64,000 bases of DNA from Devosia riboflavina (GCF_000743575.1 NZ_JQGC01000014.1:35105-99104); one strand, 5' to 3'; shown: positions 32,780 to 43,306, counted from the first letter of the stretch. Program-made: numbers and translations. The notes: generated by a model from the letters alone, not told the origin.

Positions 32780-35700
32780 CCATTTTCTCGATCGCCCCGC
32801 ATTCGCCCTTCCTGCCGACGCTGGCAGACGCGATCATGGACGGCCGCCTGCTCGGTGACTGGTCGCGCGAAAACCCTTTTTGGCTCAGTGACGTCACCAT
32901 CATCCTGCCCACACAGCGCGCCCGCGAGGCCCTGGCGGAAGCATTTTCCAGGCATCCTGACTTCACCGGCCTTCTGCCCGATATCCGCACCTTTGGCGGC
33001 GACGAGGGCGACGAAGAACCTTTTCTGCCACCGTTCGACGCGCCGCCGAGCCTCCCCGCCGCTACGACGCTGGAGCGCCGCCTGATCCTGTCGCGACTCG
33101 TCGCCGCCTGGGCCCATAGCCCTGCCGGCGGCCAAGCCTTTTCGACCCCGCCGACCGCGGCCGAAATCTTCTCCATGGCTGACTCGCTCGCCCATGTCTT
33201 TGACGACCTCGCTATTGCGGAACGCGGCCCCGGCGAGTTGCGCGCCCTCGGCGATCAACTCGGCCCGGAACTTGGCGCCTATTGGCAGCAAACCCTGACC
33301 TTCCTCGATATCGCCCTTTCGTCTTGGCCGCTGATGCTGGAAGACCGGAAGCGCGCCGACCCTTCGCAGCTCCGCGGCGCGAGGCTCGACCGGCAGGCCG
33401 AAGGCGCGCCGCTGATCTATGGCGACCGCCCCGTCATCGCCGCCGGCTCCACCGGCTCGATCCCGGCTACCGCTCGGCTTCTGAAGGCTCTCGAACGTCT
33501 GCCGCGTGGCGCTTTGGTGCTGCCCGGCCTCGACACGACCATGTCGTCCGACACCCACGCGGCCCTGCTCGATCCCGAGCAAAGCTCGCATGGCCATCCG
33601 CAATATCACCTCGCAAAACTGCTTCGCACGCTAGGCGCCAGCCCGCCCGAGGTGATCGAACTCGCTCCCAGCGAGCATCCCCGCACCCCATTGCTCCACC
33701 GCGCCCTGGCCCTGACCTCGGAAACCGCGCTCTGGGCCGAGCAGCGCCCCGAGGCAGAAACCCGCGACGCCGCCCTTGCCGGCGTTTCCATCATCGCCGC
33801 CCGCCATGAAGACGAGGAAGCCCGCGCCATCGCCATCGCCGCACGCGAGGCCCTCACCAACAAACAGACTGTCGGTATCATTACGCCCGACCGGAATCTC
33901 GCCCGCCGAATCGCTGCCGAACTCGGCCGCTTTGGCGTGGTCGTCGACGACGCCGCCGGCGCGCCGCTGTTCCAGTCGACCATTGGCCGCCTCGCCCGCC
34001 AGATTCTGACGCTTGCCGTCAACAAATGCGCCGCCGTCGACCTGATCTCGCTCCTCCGCAATCGCGCCAGCCTGTTCGGCCGCAGCCGCGGCGAAATTTC
34101 CAATCTCGCCGACGATATCGAACTAGCCCTGCTGCGCGGCCAAAGGCCAGCCCCCGGCCTTGATGGCGTACGCGCGGCACTGGCCCAGCACGTCATCGAG
34201 CCGCCGAAGGGCGCAGCGCGCCGTCTCAACGAGAACCATGCCCCGAATATCCTCGCGCTCCTCGACGATATTTCCACCGCCCTCACCCCGCTCACCCGCC
34301 TCATCGCCTCCCCGCTGATCCGTGCCGCCGATCTCGCTGACGCCATCGTCAGCGCTGTCGACCTCGTCTCTGCCGGCGCCCCAGTGCGCGGTCGCGACGA
34401 ATTGCAGGCTTGGGCCGATGAAATGGCCAAGCTCACCGGCGAGGGCCACGCCTTTGCCCCAGCCGGACTCGATGCCGTGCTTTCCGCCCTCATGCAGGGT
34501 TTTCAGGTTCGCAACCGGCTCGACAGCCGCAAGGACATCGCCATCTGGGGCCAGATCGAAGCTCGTTTGATGTCGCCCGACCTGATGATCCTCGGCGCCC
34601 TCAACGAAGATATCTGGCCCGAGCCAGCCGATCCCGGTCCCTGGCTCAGCCGCGGCATGCGCCTCGCCACCGGCCTCGAGCCGCCCGAACGTTTGCAGGG
34701 CCTTGCCGCCCACGATTTTGCCCAGGCCATGGGCAATGCCAAGGTGATCGTCGCCTATGCCGATCGCATCGGCACCAGCCCTTCTTTGCCCTCGCGCCTC
34801 GTGCAGCGCCTCGATGCTTTTGCCGGCGAAGACGCGGCCAAAGCCATGCGCCAGCGCGGCCGCGGCTGGATCGAGGCAGCTCGCGCCATCGATGCTGTCG
34901 AGACGACCACTCCCGCCACCCGTCCCCTGCCCAATCCGCCCGCCAGTATTCGTCCGCGAAAACTGTCGGTCACCGAGGTCGAGACGCTGATGCGCTCGCC
35001 CTATGATCTCTATGCCAAGCACGTGCTAAAACTGCGCCAGCTCGATCCGCTCGGCGACGTGCCCGACGCCCGCGAGCGCGGCACCATCATCCACGACGCC
35101 TTTGCGCGTTTCGTCGAGGAGGGTCACGACCCCACCGCGCCCGACGCCTTCGAAAAACTCATGGCCATCGCCGCCGACGCCTTTTCGGGCCTCGAAGCGA
35201 TAGGCGAACGTCGCGATATCTGGCTCAAGCGCTTTGGCACCGCCGCCGAGCAGTTTTTGGCTTTCGAGCGCGAGCGCCACCCCCGCGTGCGCCAACGCCA
35301 TGCCGAACTCAAGGGCAGGATGCCGCTTCACCTCGCCGGAGCATTTGAAATCACCGGCCAGGCCGACCGCGTCGACGAGATGACCGACGGCACCGTCGAA
35401 ATTCTGGATTTCAAAACCGGCTCGCCGCCCACCCCGGCCATGATGAAGGCTTTTGAGGCGCCCCAATTGCTGATGGAGGCCGTTATGACCCAGGCCGGCG
35501 CCATGACTGGCATCGCCGCCGCCCCGACAAGCGCCCTCACCTATGTCAAAATCGGCCTCGGTCCCGAGGCTTTTGTGCCTTCAGACTTCAAGGCAGCCGA
35601 TGGCATGCCGCTGATGGAAGCCGCCGACGAGATCAACCGCCGGTTGCAAAGCCATATCGACCACTTCCTCTTCCGCGAGACGCCTATGCCGGCGCGCCTG

Positions 35701-35796
35701 CTGCCGCTCGCCGGCCAGCGTTTTGCCGGCCCCTATGACCATCTGGCGCGCGTCGCTGAATGGACCCAAGTCGATGGCGGGGAGGACGAGGCATGA
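32776..35796 (+). CDS. addB: Double-strand break repair protein AddB
   Basis: 1006 residues, normal for alphaproteobacterial AddB. The N-terminal helicase-like part (IILPTQRAREALAEAF) lacks a P-loop, and the C-terminal PD-(D/E)XK nuclease domain shows RGTIIHDAF and VEILDFKTGSPP. I do not see the four-cysteine iron-sulfur set of Bacillus AddB, as usual for this group. It forms the AddAB helicase-nuclease that resects double-strand ends for RecA. It overlaps both neighbours by 4 bp. Confidence 0.95.
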   Translation: MTIFSIAPHSPFLPTLADAIMDGRLLGDWSRENPFWLSDVTIILPTQRAREALAEAFSRHPDFTGLLPDIRTFGGDEGDEEPFLPPFDAPPSLPAATTLERRLILSRLVAAWAHSPAGGQAFSTPPTAAEIFSMADSLAHVFDDLAIAERGPGELRALGDQLGPELGAYWQQTLTFLDIALSSWPLMLEDRKRADPSQLRGARLDRQAEGAPLIYGDRPVIAAGSTGSIPATARLLKALERLPRGALVLPGLDTTMSSDTHAALLDPEQSSHGHPQYHLAKLLRTLGASPPEVIELAPSEHPRTPLLHRALALTSETALWAEQRPEAETRDAALAGVSIIAARHEDEEARAIAIAAREALTNKQTVGIITPDRNLARRIAAELGRFGVVVDDAAGAPLFQSTIGRLARQILTLAVNKCAAVDLISLLRNRASLFGRSRGEISNLADDIELALLRGQRPAPGLDGVRAALAQHVIEPPKGAARRLNENHAPNILALLDDISTALTPLTRLIASPLIRAADLADAIVSAVDLVSAGAPVRGRDELQAWADEMAKLTGEGHAFAPAGLDAVLSALMQGFQVRNRLDSRKDIAIWGQIEARLMSPDLMILGALNEDIWPEPADPGPWLSRGMRLATGLEPPERLQGLAAHDFAQAMGNAKVIVAYADRIGTSPSLPSRLVQRLDAFAGEDAAKAMRQRGRGWIEAARAIDAVETTTPATRPLPNPPASIRPRKLSVTEVETLMRSPYDLYAKHVLKLRQLDPLGDVPDARERGTIIHDAFARFVEEGHDPTAPDAFEKLMAIAADAFSGLEAIGERRDIWLKRFGTAAEQFLAFERERHPRVRQRHAELKGRMPLHLAGAFEITGQADRVDEMTDGTVEILDFKTGSPPTPAMMKAFEAPQLLMEAVMTQAGAMTGIAAAPTSALTYVKIGLGPEAFVPSDFKAADGMPLMEAADEINRRLQSHIDHFLFRETPMPARLLPLAGQRFAGPYDHLARVAEWTQVDGGEDEA

Positions 35797-38700
35797 GCGC
35801 CGAACGCGGAGAACTCTCCGTCCCCTTTGACACCAGAAGCGCGCAAAGCCGCGCCACAGATCCCAGCCATTCGATCTGGGTGGAGGCCAATGCCGGCTCC
35901 GGCAAAACCTTCGTGCTCACCCGCCGCGTGTTGCGGCTGCTGCTGGCTGGGGTAAAGCCGGAATCCATCCTCTGCCTCACCTATACCAAGGCGGCCGCGG
36001 CGGAGATGCGCAAACGCGTCTCGCAGCAACTTGCCGAGTGGGCCGTCATCGAAGAAGCAAAGCTGCTCGAGAAGCTTTCGGACCTCCTCGGTTCGCCGCC
36101 GGACGCAAAAAGTCTACACGCCGCGCGCACGCTTTTCGCCCGCGCCCTCGAAACCCCCGGCGGGTTGCGCATCCTCACCATCCACGCCTTTTGCGAAGCC
36201 GTGCTGCATCGCTTCCCTATCGAAGCTGGCGTGCCCTTCGATTTTTCGGTGATCGAGGAAGACCAGCAGATCCAGCTCATCCTCGCCGCCCGCGAAAGCG
36301 TGCTGGCGGAGGGGCTTCGCGGGGGTGCTAATGGTCAAGCGGTCGAGACCCTTTTTCATCTGCTCAGCGACCATCACATCGGCGAAGCCATCGGCGCTGC
36401 CCTCTCAAAAGGCGCCCGGTTGAAGCCGCTTCTGGCGGATCCCGAAGGCGCCAAGGCGCGGCTAAAACGCCTTGCGGGCGCAGGCAGCGAGACTGCCGCC
36501 GAGCTGAATGAAAGCGCTGTGCGCGATACGCTCCTCGCCCCCAACGTTCTCCGCCATCTGCTTTCGTCGCTGGGCGGCAATCCTCATGGCCATCGCAAAT
36601 GCGTCGACACTCTCGCCCGGCTCGATCCCGAGCGCCCAGATAAAGACACGCTGCATGCCGCCTTCTTCACCACCGAAGGAAAGCCCCGCACCAGCCTCCT
36701 CACCAAAACCGAGCGGCACGCCCATCCGCACCTGTTCGAGCTCCTGACCCGCGAGCAGGATCGCCTCATCGCTCTGGATGAAAAAATCCGCGCCGCCCGG
36801 CTCGTCGAGCGCAGCAATGCCGTGCTCGACATTCTGGTCGCCATCGCGAAGCGCTACGAGGATCAAAAGCGCCGCCGGGCCCTGCTTGATTTCGACGATC
36901 TCGTCGACCGCCTCGGCGATCTCCTCGACAATCTCGAGATCGGCCCCTGGGTGCAATACAAGCTCGATGCCGGCATCGAGCACATCCTCGTGGATGAAAG
37001 CCAGGACACCAATGACCAGCAATGGCGCGTGGTGCGAGCGCTGGCTGCCGAATTCTTCGTTGGCGAAGGTGCCGCGCGTCGTCCACGCTCGGTCTTTGCT
37101 GTGGGCGACCAGAAGCAATCGATCTATTCCTTCCAGGGCGCGCAGCCGGCCCTCTTTGGCACCACCGGCTACGACTTCGCCCGCCGCGCAGAGGCGGCCG
37201 AAATGGCCTTTGCCCGCCTGCCGCTCCACACCAGCTTTCGAACTCTCTCCGGCATTCTCGACGCCGTCGACAAGGTTTGCCGCCGTTCCGACATCCAGCT
37301 CGCGCTTCTAGCCACCGATCCGGTCGTGCATACCGCCGCCCGCAGCCAGCCCGGCGGCACGGTCACGCTCTGGCCGCCCGTTCAGGCGCAAAAATCCGAA
37401 GTCGGCGATGGCCAATGGCCGCTTGAACCTGTCGAGGCCGAGCAGAGCGCCGCGCGGCAGGTCGCCATGCGCATTGCCCGCGAGATCAAGGGTTGGATCG
37501 ACAACCGGCGTCCGCTGACCCAACGCGGCCGCGCCGTTACCGCCGATGACGTTCTCATCCTCGTCCAGTCGCGCAGCGCCCTGTTCCAGGAAGTGATCCG
37601 CGCCCTGCGCCTCTTCCACGTGCCGACCCCCGGCGCCGACCGGTTGGCCGTCACCGGCCATATCGCCGTGCTCGATCTCCTGGCGCTGATCGACGTGCTG
37701 CTCAATCCAGCCGATGACCTGCAACTGGCTGCGCTTCTCCGCTCGCCGCTCTTCGATTTTTCCGAGGACGATCTTTTCAACCTCGCCAGCACCCGCGCAG
37801 ACCGGCAAACCCTCTGGTCCGCGCTCCTCGCCTCGGCCCTGCCCGCGTCCCGTGCCGCCGCCGAGCGCCTCACCGCCTGGCGCGCCAATCTCGATTTTGA
37901 ACGGCCCTTCGAGTTCCTGACAAAAGTTCTCTATGCCGATCAGGGCCTAAAACGCTTCCACGCCCGCCTCGGCACGGAAGTCGACGAAGTCATTTCCGAG
38001 TTTCTGGAACTGGCGCTCAATCACGAGCAGAACGCACAACCCTCGCTGCAGGGTTTTGCCGCCGACATGCGCCAGCGCAATGTCTCGATCAAGCGCGAGC
38101 TGGCCGAAGGGGGCGGCGGCGTCCGCGTCATGACGGTGCATGGGGCCAAGGGTCTCGAAGCGCCCATCGTCATCATGGCCGATGCAGCGAGCAAGCCTGC
38201 AGCCAAGCAGGTCGGCAGCCCGATCTACATCGTCTCCGAAAATCCCGGCCCGCTCCTCATCCATGCCTCCAACAAGGCCCAGCACGTCCCGGCAACGCTG
38301 GAGATCAAGGAAAAGACCGACGCCAATCTGGCGCAGGAATATTGGCGAAAACTCTATGTCGCCATGACCCGCGCCGAGGACGAACTCTATGTCACAGGCG
38401 CTTTGACCCTGAACGGCAAGCTCGACGGCACCTGGTACCAGGCCATAGAATCGGCCCTGTCCGACAATGCCGAAGTTTTGGAACTGGCCGACGGCACTTC
38501 TGCCCTCGTCTATCCCATCGTTCGTCCGCTGCCGGCAGCAATTGCAGGCGGCGCGACCACCAGTGCAAAGCCCGCGCGCTGGGTCGACCCCGCACCCTTA
38601 CCCGCCTTTGTCCCTCCGGCCACCACGTCTCCCTCCCGAGCGCATGAGGCCTACGGCGATGAGCCAGCCCTTGCTACCGCCGCCGAGCGCGTGCGCGACG

Positions 38701-39224
38701 CAGAGACGGCACGAAAATCCGGCATCGCCCTCCACGCCCTGCTGCAGCATCTGGGCCGGATCGATCGCGGCCTCTGGCCAAAGGTGATTCCCCGCGCCCT
38801 CGAAGTGCTGTTGCCCGACATGCCGAAAGAACAGGCGCGTCTCGCCCCAAAGGCCCTGTCCATTCTCGATAGCCTGGAATTCGCCTATCTCTTCGGGACA
38901 GGCAGCCGCGCCGAAGTGCCGTTTCTCGTCGATGTCATCCGCGACGGGGAACCCATCCGCCTCTCGGGGCGTATAGACAGGCTCGTAGTTGACGACCACA
39001 GCGTGTTGGTGATCGACTACAAGTCCGACGCAACGGCGCCGAAAACGGCTGTCGACGTGCCTCCGAGGTACGTTACGCAACTGTCGCTATATGCGCTGGT
39101 TGCAAGCCAGCTTTTCCCCGGCCGGACCGTTCGCGCGGCAATTCTGTGGACCGAGTTGGAATCATTGATGAATTTGCCGTCCGAGCTTCTCGAACAAGCG
39201 CGTGGGAATTTCACCCTCAAGTGA
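35793..39224 (+). CDS. addA: Double-strand break repair helicase AddA
   Basis: 1143 residues. UvrD/Rep-type helicase: Walker A EANAGSGKTFVLT near residue 45, DEAD-like HILVDESQDTNDQQW, motif III GDQKQSIYSFQGA and later VMTVHGAKGLEAP. The C-terminal RecB-family nuclease has VLVIDYKSD. The start is ATG 35793, overlapping the addB stop. Functions with AddB in recombinational repair. Confidence 0.96.
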   Translation: MSAERGELSVPFDTRSAQSRATDPSHSIWVEANAGSGKTFVLTRRVLRLLLAGVKPESILCLTYTKAAAAEMRKRVSQQLAEWAVIEEAKLLEKLSDLLGSPPDAKSLHAARTLFARALETPGGLRILTIHAFCEAVLHRFPIEAGVPFDFSVIEEDQQIQLILAARESVLAEGLRGGANGQAVETLFHLLSDHHIGEAIGAALSKGARLKPLLADPEGAKARLKRLAGAGSETAAELNESAVRDTLLAPNVLRHLLSSLGGNPHGHRKCVDTLARLDPERPDKDTLHAAFFTTEGKPRTSLLTKTERHAHPHLFELLTREQDRLIALDEKIRAARLVERSNAVLDILVAIAKRYEDQKRRRALLDFDDLVDRLGDLLDNLEIGPWVQYKLDAGIEHILVDESQDTNDQQWRVVRALAAEFFVGEGAARRPRSVFAVGDQKQSIYSFQGAQPALFGTTGYDFARRAEAAEMAFARLPLHTSFRTLSGILDAVDKVCRRSDIQLALLATDPVVHTAARSQPGGTVTLWPPVQAQKSEVGDGQWPLEPVEAEQSAARQVAMRIAREIKGWIDNRRPLTQRGRAVTADDVLILVQSRSALFQEVIRALRLFHVPTPGADRLAVTGHIAVLDLLALIDVLLNPADDLQLAALLRSPLFDFSEDDLFNLASTRADRQTLWSALLASALPASRAAAERLTAWRANLDFERPFEFLTKVLYADQGLKRFHARLGTEVDEVISEFLELALNHEQNAQPSLQGFAADMRQRNVSIKRELAEGGGGVRVMTVHGAKGLEAPIVIMADAASKPAAKQVGSPIYIVSENPGPLLIHASNKAQHVPATLEIKEKTDANLAQEYWRKLYVAMTRAEDELYVTGALTLNGKLDGTWYQAIESALSDNAEVLELADGTSALVYPIVRPLPAAIAGGATTSAKPARWVDPAPLPAFVPPATTSPSRAHEAYGDEPALATAAERVRDAETARKSGIALHALLQHLGRIDRGLWPKVIPRALEVLLPDMPKEQARLAPKALSILDSLEFAYLFGTGSRAEVPFLVDVIRDGEPIRLSGRIDRLVVDDHSVLVIDYKSDATAPKTAVDVPPRYVTQLSLYALVASQLFPGRTVRAAILWTELESLMNLPSELLEQARGNFTLK

Positions 39225-39303
39225 ACGACCTTGTCCAAAGGCTGGACTCTCCCCAGCTTTGGGAGCAAACAACCCACCGCTTTCAACCCAAAAGGCACAA
39301 TAA

Positions 39304-39627
39304 ATGACGAAGCACGTTTCCGACGCCACGTTTGGCGAGGAAGTCCTCAACTCCCAAGAACCCGTTCTGGTGGATTTCTGGGCCGAGTGGTGCGGGCCCT
39401 GCCGGGCGATCGCCCCCGTCCTCGATGAGCTTTCCCAGGAACTCTCGGGCAAGGTGAAGATCGTCAAGCTCAATGTCGACGAGAACCCGTCGACCACCGT
39501 GAAGTATGGCGTCCGCTCGATCCCGACCATGATCCTCTTCAAGAACGGCGAAGCCGCCGACATGAAGATCGGTGCCGGCACCCCCAAGGCGGGCCTCACC
39601 AAGTGGCTCGAAGGCCACGCCGCCTAA
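39304..39627 (+). CDS. trxA: Thioredoxin 1
   Basis: 107 residues with the canonical active site [14 protein letters not shown] and the cis-proline in SIPTMILF. It reduces protein disulfides in the cytoplasm. It follows addA after 79 bp, the usual addBA-trxA order in rhizobia. A strong terminator follows. Confidence 0.97.
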   Translation: MTKHVSDATFGEEVLNSQEPVLVDFWAEWCGPCRAIAPVLDELSQELSGKVKIVKLNVDENPSTTVKYGVRSIPTMILFKNGEAADMKIGAGTPKAGLTKWLEGHAA

Positions 39628-39647
39628 AAGCACCCGCTGACGAATTC

Positions 39648-39684
39648 AAAGCACCGCCGGACCCGTCCGGCGGTGCTTTTTTGT
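39648..39684 (+). terminator. trxA terminator
   Basis: Stem AAAGCACCGCCGGA / TCCGGCGGTGCTTT with a CCCG loop, followed by TTTTG. It ends transcription of the murU-addB-addA-trxA run. Confidence 0.92.
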
Positions 39685-39774
39685 TTGGCGGCTCAAAAGG
39701 ATGAAACGCCATTGCTTCCCCCGGAGGGCAATTACGACTAACTTCATCGCTCAATGCCGATGAAAGGTGACCCA

Positions 39775-40098
39775 ATGGCCCTTCATGTCAGCGACAGCAA
39801 TTTCGCCGCCGAAGTTCTCGAGGCCGACCGTCCGGTACTGGTCGATTTCTGGGCCGAGTGGTGCCCGCCCTGCAAGGCCATGGCGCCCACAATCGATGCG
39901 CTCGCCGAAGAGCTGGCTGCAGATTTCAAGATCGTCAAACTCGACGTCGACTCCAATCCCGGCATTACCGTCGCCTACAATGTCCGCGCCATGCCAACGC
40001 TGATCATCTTCAAGGACGGCGTGCCGGTGGACGTAAAGGTCGGGGCCGGACAAAGCCGCGTGCAGCTCATCAAGTGGCTGGAATCGCACGCCGCCTGA
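39775..40098 (+). CDS. Thioredoxin family protein with WCPPC active site
   Basis: 107 residues, the same length as trxA and similar throughout, including MPTLIIFKDG. The active site is FWAEWCPPCKAMAP instead of WCGPC. ATG 39775 follows AAAGGTGA; an in-frame ATG at 39754 is less likely. A tandem duplication of trxA with altered redox motif is the simplest origin. A CPPC motif shifts redox potential in engineered thioredoxins, so a role distinct from TrxA is likely, but it is not known. Confidence 0.93.
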   Translation: MALHVSDSNFAAEVLEADRPVLVDFWAEWCPPCKAMAPTIDALAEELAADFKIVKLDVDSNPGITVAYNVRAMPTLIIFKDGVPVDVKVGAGQSRVQLIKWLESHAA

Positions 40099-40215
40099 GC
40101 CTTCTGCGGCCTCCTTAGATTCGCCTCACAAAGCCGTGAGGTTGGGCAGTGGTGGAGCCTTGCCGGCTCTGCTAGCACTATCGCACCGCAAGACTGCCCG
40201 TCTGGAGAGAATGCC

Positions 40216-41886
40216 TTGGCCCCTATCGACTTGTCCGCAGCGCCCTTCAACCTCGACGACGAGGCCATTGCCTGGGTGCATGCGACCCGCGACGGCCTCG
40301 CCCCGCGCGACAAGCTGGCCCAGCTTTTTGTTCTCCTCGCCCGCGGCCCCGCGGACGAGGCTCTCGAAGCGGTAAAAGCCTTTCGTCCCAGCGGCATTAC
40401 CCGCATCTATTCCGATGATCTCGCCAGCGAAATCAGCTTCGCCCGTCAGCTCGATACCGTCGGCCCAGCGCCCATGCTGGTCAGTGCCGATCTCGAAGGC
40501 AGCCGCATGAGCCTGCCCTTTGGTACCTCGGTGCCGAATCCGCTCGGGTTGGCTGCCGTCGACGACGTTGAGGCGACCACGGCCATTTCCACCATCATGG
40601 CCGAGGAAGCACGGGCGGTTGGCCTGAACTGGAGTTTTACTCCGGTCATCGACATCAATGCAGCCTGGCGCAGCGCCATTGTCGGCACCCGCTCCTATGG
40701 CAGCGACATCGACAAGATCGAGCGCCACGCCCTGGCCCAGATCGCCGCCTTCCAGGCCAACGGCGTCGCCGCCACGGTAAAGCACTGGCCCGGCGAAGGG
40801 TATGACGATCGCGACCAGCACCTCGTCACCACAATCAATCCGCTCACCATTGCCGAGTGGGAAGAACAGTTCGGCCGGCTCTATCGCGCCGCCATCGATG
40901 CCGGCGTCCTGAGTGTCATGTCCGCCCACATCGCCTTCCCGGCCTTCATCCGCGAGCTTGATCCGGAAGCTACATCGGAAGCCTTCCGTCCGGCTTCGCT
41001 GAGCCGCGTCCTCAACGAAACCCTGCTGCGCGACCGCTTGGGCTTCCAAGGCCTTATCGTTTCCGACGCCACCCCCATGGCTGGCCTCGGCGATTGGGGC
41101 CCGCGCGACGAAACCCTGCCCGAACTCGTTATCGCCGGCTGCGACGTGATTTTGTTCTCGGACGATTCCAATGCCGACCTGATGCGCCTGGTAAAAGCCG
41201 TGGCCGATGGTCGCCTGACGCAGGAGCGCGTCGATGAGGCCGTCACCCGCGTCCTGGCCCTCAAGGCCGCTCTCGGCCTCCACAGGGATCGTCCCGAGCC
41301 CAATCTTGACACGGCCAGCCGCATCGTCGCGACGCCCGAAAAGCTTGCCAAGGCAAAGGAAGTCACGGCGCGCATGCCGACGCTGGTGAAGGACACGGCC
41401 AACCTGCTGCCGCTGTCGCCCGCAAAATACAAGCGCGTGCTGATCTACTCCACCGGCGCCGTGCAGCCCTTCGCGCCGATGCCGATCCCGCTTTCCCTGC
41501 CCGATCGTCTCACGCAGGAAGGCTTTGAGGTGACCGTCCACACGCCGGACCTCGCGGTGCGGGCTAGCGACTACGACCTCGTGCTCTATCTGCTGGCGGA
41601 AGAAACCCTCCTCACCCGCAGCCGCATTTTCCTCGATTGGAAGGGCCTCACCGGCTCGGTCTTCGGCGCCATGCACCGCCACTGGCACGAAGTGCCGACG
41701 CTCATGGTCTCGCTGGGCTTCCCCTACTATCTCTACGACGCCCCGCGCGTATCGACCTATATCAACGCCTACGGCTCGAGCGATGCCATCCAGGACGCCG
41801 TTCTCGAAGCGCTGCTCGGCCGCGTACCGTTCACCGGCACGAGCCCAGTCGACCCGTTCTGCGGTAGTGAGCAGGCGAAGTACTAA
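40216..41886 (+). CDS. Glycoside hydrolase family 3 protein
   Basis: 556 residues from TTG 40216 (GGAG 8 nt upstream; no in-frame ATG near). The GH3 barrel is recognised by LVSADLEGSRMS, the region GVAATVKHWPGEG (like KHFPGHG of NagZ) and the nucleophile segment GLIVSDATPM. A second alpha/beta domain follows from about residue 400. No signal peptide, so the enzyme should be cytoplasmic. Beta-N-acetylhexosaminidase or beta-glucosidase activity is possible. Convergent with folC, 6 bp apart. Confidence 0.9.
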   Translation: MAPIDLSAAPFNLDDEAIAWVHATRDGLAPRDKLAQLFVLLARGPADEALEAVKAFRPSGITRIYSDDLASEISFARQLDTVGPAPMLVSADLEGSRMSLPFGTSVPNPLGLAAVDDVEATTAISTIMAEEARAVGLNWSFTPVIDINAAWRSAIVGTRSYGSDIDKIERHALAQIAAFQANGVAATVKHWPGEGYDDRDQHLVTTINPLTIAEWEEQFGRLYRAAIDAGVLSVMSAHIAFPAFIRELDPEATSEAFRPASLSRVLNETLLRDRLGFQGLIVSDATPMAGLGDWGPRDETLPELVIAGCDVILFSDDSNADLMRLVKAVADGRLTQERVDEAVTRVLALKAALGLHRDRPEPNLDTASRIVATPEKLAKAKEVTARMPTLVKDTANLLPLSPAKYKRVLIYSTGAVQPFAPMPIPLSLPDRLTQEGFEVTVHTPDLAVRASDYDLVLYLLAEETLLTRSRIFLDWKGLTGSVFGAMHRHWHEVPTLMVSLGFPYYLYDAPRVSTYINAYGSSDAIQDAVLEALLGRVPFTGTSPVDPFCGSEQAKY

Positions 41887-41892
41887 GACCGA

Positions 41893-43188
41893 TCAGTTCG
41901 GCGGCGTGCCGTTTTTCGCGAGCACGTCGCCCGCTAGATACAGCGACCCACAGATCAGCACTCGTGCGTTGGGCACGTCTGCTGCTGCCTTCAGCGCCGT
42001 CACGATCGACCGCAGCGGCCGCGCCTCAAGCCCGACATCGTGCGCCCGCTTGACGATATGCGCCGCCGGATGCGCGTTCTGCTCACCGGGGATGGTCAGT
42101 GCCAGCACAGACGGCTTGAAATCAGCAAAGGCTTCCAGAAACTCGCCGGGATCGCGGGTATTCATCATGCCCATGATCAGCACCAGCGGCGCCGAACGAT
42201 TGCGATCGAACTCCGCGATAGTCCGCGCCAGCGCCTTGGCACCATGCGTATTGTGCCCGCCATCAAGCCAAAGCTCATGGCCCGCCGGCAGCAGGTCGCG
42301 CAACTTGCCCTCGCGGATCGGCTGCATACGCGCCGGCCATGTCACCTTGCGAAGACCCTCGGCAATCGCTGCTTCATCGACCGGCAGTTCAAAATGCCGC
42401 GCGGCAGCAATTGCCAAAGCCGCATTGTCGAATTGGTGCGGACCCAGCAGCGCTGGCGGTGGCAGGTCGAGCATGCTGGCTTCGTCGGTATAGACGAGTC
42501 GCCCATCCTGCTGGACCCCGTGAAAATCCTCACCTTGCCAGAGCGGCGTGATCCCCAGCCGATGCGCCGCGCGCTCAAGCACCTTGTGGCCCTCGTCGCG
42601 CTGAATGCCCATCACCGACTTCGAGCCACGCTTCAAAATGCCGGCCTTGCTGACCGCGATCTCGGCAATGGTGTTGCCCAGGAATCCCTGATGGTCGAGA
42701 TCGACCGGCGTGATGATGGTCCCGAAAGGACGCTTTACGACATTGGTTGTGTCGTAAGTCCCGCCCATGCCGGTCTCAAGCAGCAGAAAATCGGCCGGCG
42801 TCTCGGCGAAAAGCTTGAATGCCGTTACCGTCGTCACCTCGAAAAAGGTGATCCCCGCGCCCGCATTGATTTCTTCCACTTCTTCCAGCGCCGCATTCAG
42901 TTTTCGGGTGGAAACCAGTTCGCTCGCCAGCCGAATGCGCTCGTTGAAGCGCACGAGATGCGGCGAATTATAGACATGCACCTTCTTGCCCGCCGCTTCG
43001 AGGAACGCGCGCAAATAGGCAATCGTCGAACCCTTGGCATTGGTCCCCGCCACATGGATCGTGGGCGGCAGATGGTCCTGCGGATTGCCCAGCTTTTCCA
43101 AGAGCGGCAGCATGCGATCCAGGCTGAGGTCGATCAGCTTCGGATGGAGCCCAGACAGGCGTTTCAGAATGGCGTCGGTACGGGACAC
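41893..43188 (-). CDS. folC: Bifunctional folylpolyglutamate synthase/dihydrofolate synthase
   Basis: 431 residues from GTG 43188 (GGAGACAAACCA upstream). The ATP-binding loop is HVAGTNAKGST and the Mur-ligase-like motifs include LLETGMGGTYD and WLDGGHNTHGAKAL. It adds glutamate to dihydropteroate and folates. It is downstream of pheT on the same strand, separated by a repeat. In many rhizobia it follows accD, so its place here is a rearrangement. Confidence 0.95.
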   Translation of the reverse strand: MSRTDAILKRLSGLHPKLIDLSLDRMLPLLEKLGNPQDHLPPTIHVAGTNAKGSTIAYLRAFLEAAGKKVHVYNSPHLVRFNERIRLASELVSTRKLNAALEEVEEINAGAGITFFEVTTVTAFKLFAETPADFLLLETGMGGTYDTTNVVKRPFGTIITPVDLDHQGFLGNTIAEIAVSKAGILKRGSKSVMGIQRDEGHKVLERAAHRLGITPLWQGEDFHGVQQDGRLVYTDEASMLDLPPPALLGPHQFDNAALAIAAARHFELPVDEAAIAEGLRKVTWPARMQPIREGKLRDLLPAGHELWLDGGHNTHGAKALARTIAEFDRNRSAPLVLIMGMMNTRDPGEFLEAFADFKPSVLALTIPGEQNAHPAAHIVKRAHDVGLEARPLRSIVTALKAAADVPNARVLICGSLYLAGDVLAKNGTPPN

Positions 43189-43223
43189 TGGTTTGTCTCC
43201 AATGCGAAAACACCCACCGACCT

Positions 43224-43274
43224 GTCATCCCCGCAAAAGCGGGGACCTCCGTTTCAGAACAGAGGTTCCCGCTT
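43224..43274. repeat. Palindromic repeat between pheT and folC
   Basis: GTCATCCCCGCAAAAGCGGG begins a palindrome whose arms AAGCGGGGACCTC and GAGGTTCCCGCTT pair around a 12-nt centre. It is similar in placement to the GTCACC repeats but belongs to a different sequence class. Confidence 0.7.
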
Positions 43275-43306
43275 GCTGATATGAGGCAGTGGGATGGGCG
43301 AGCGAA

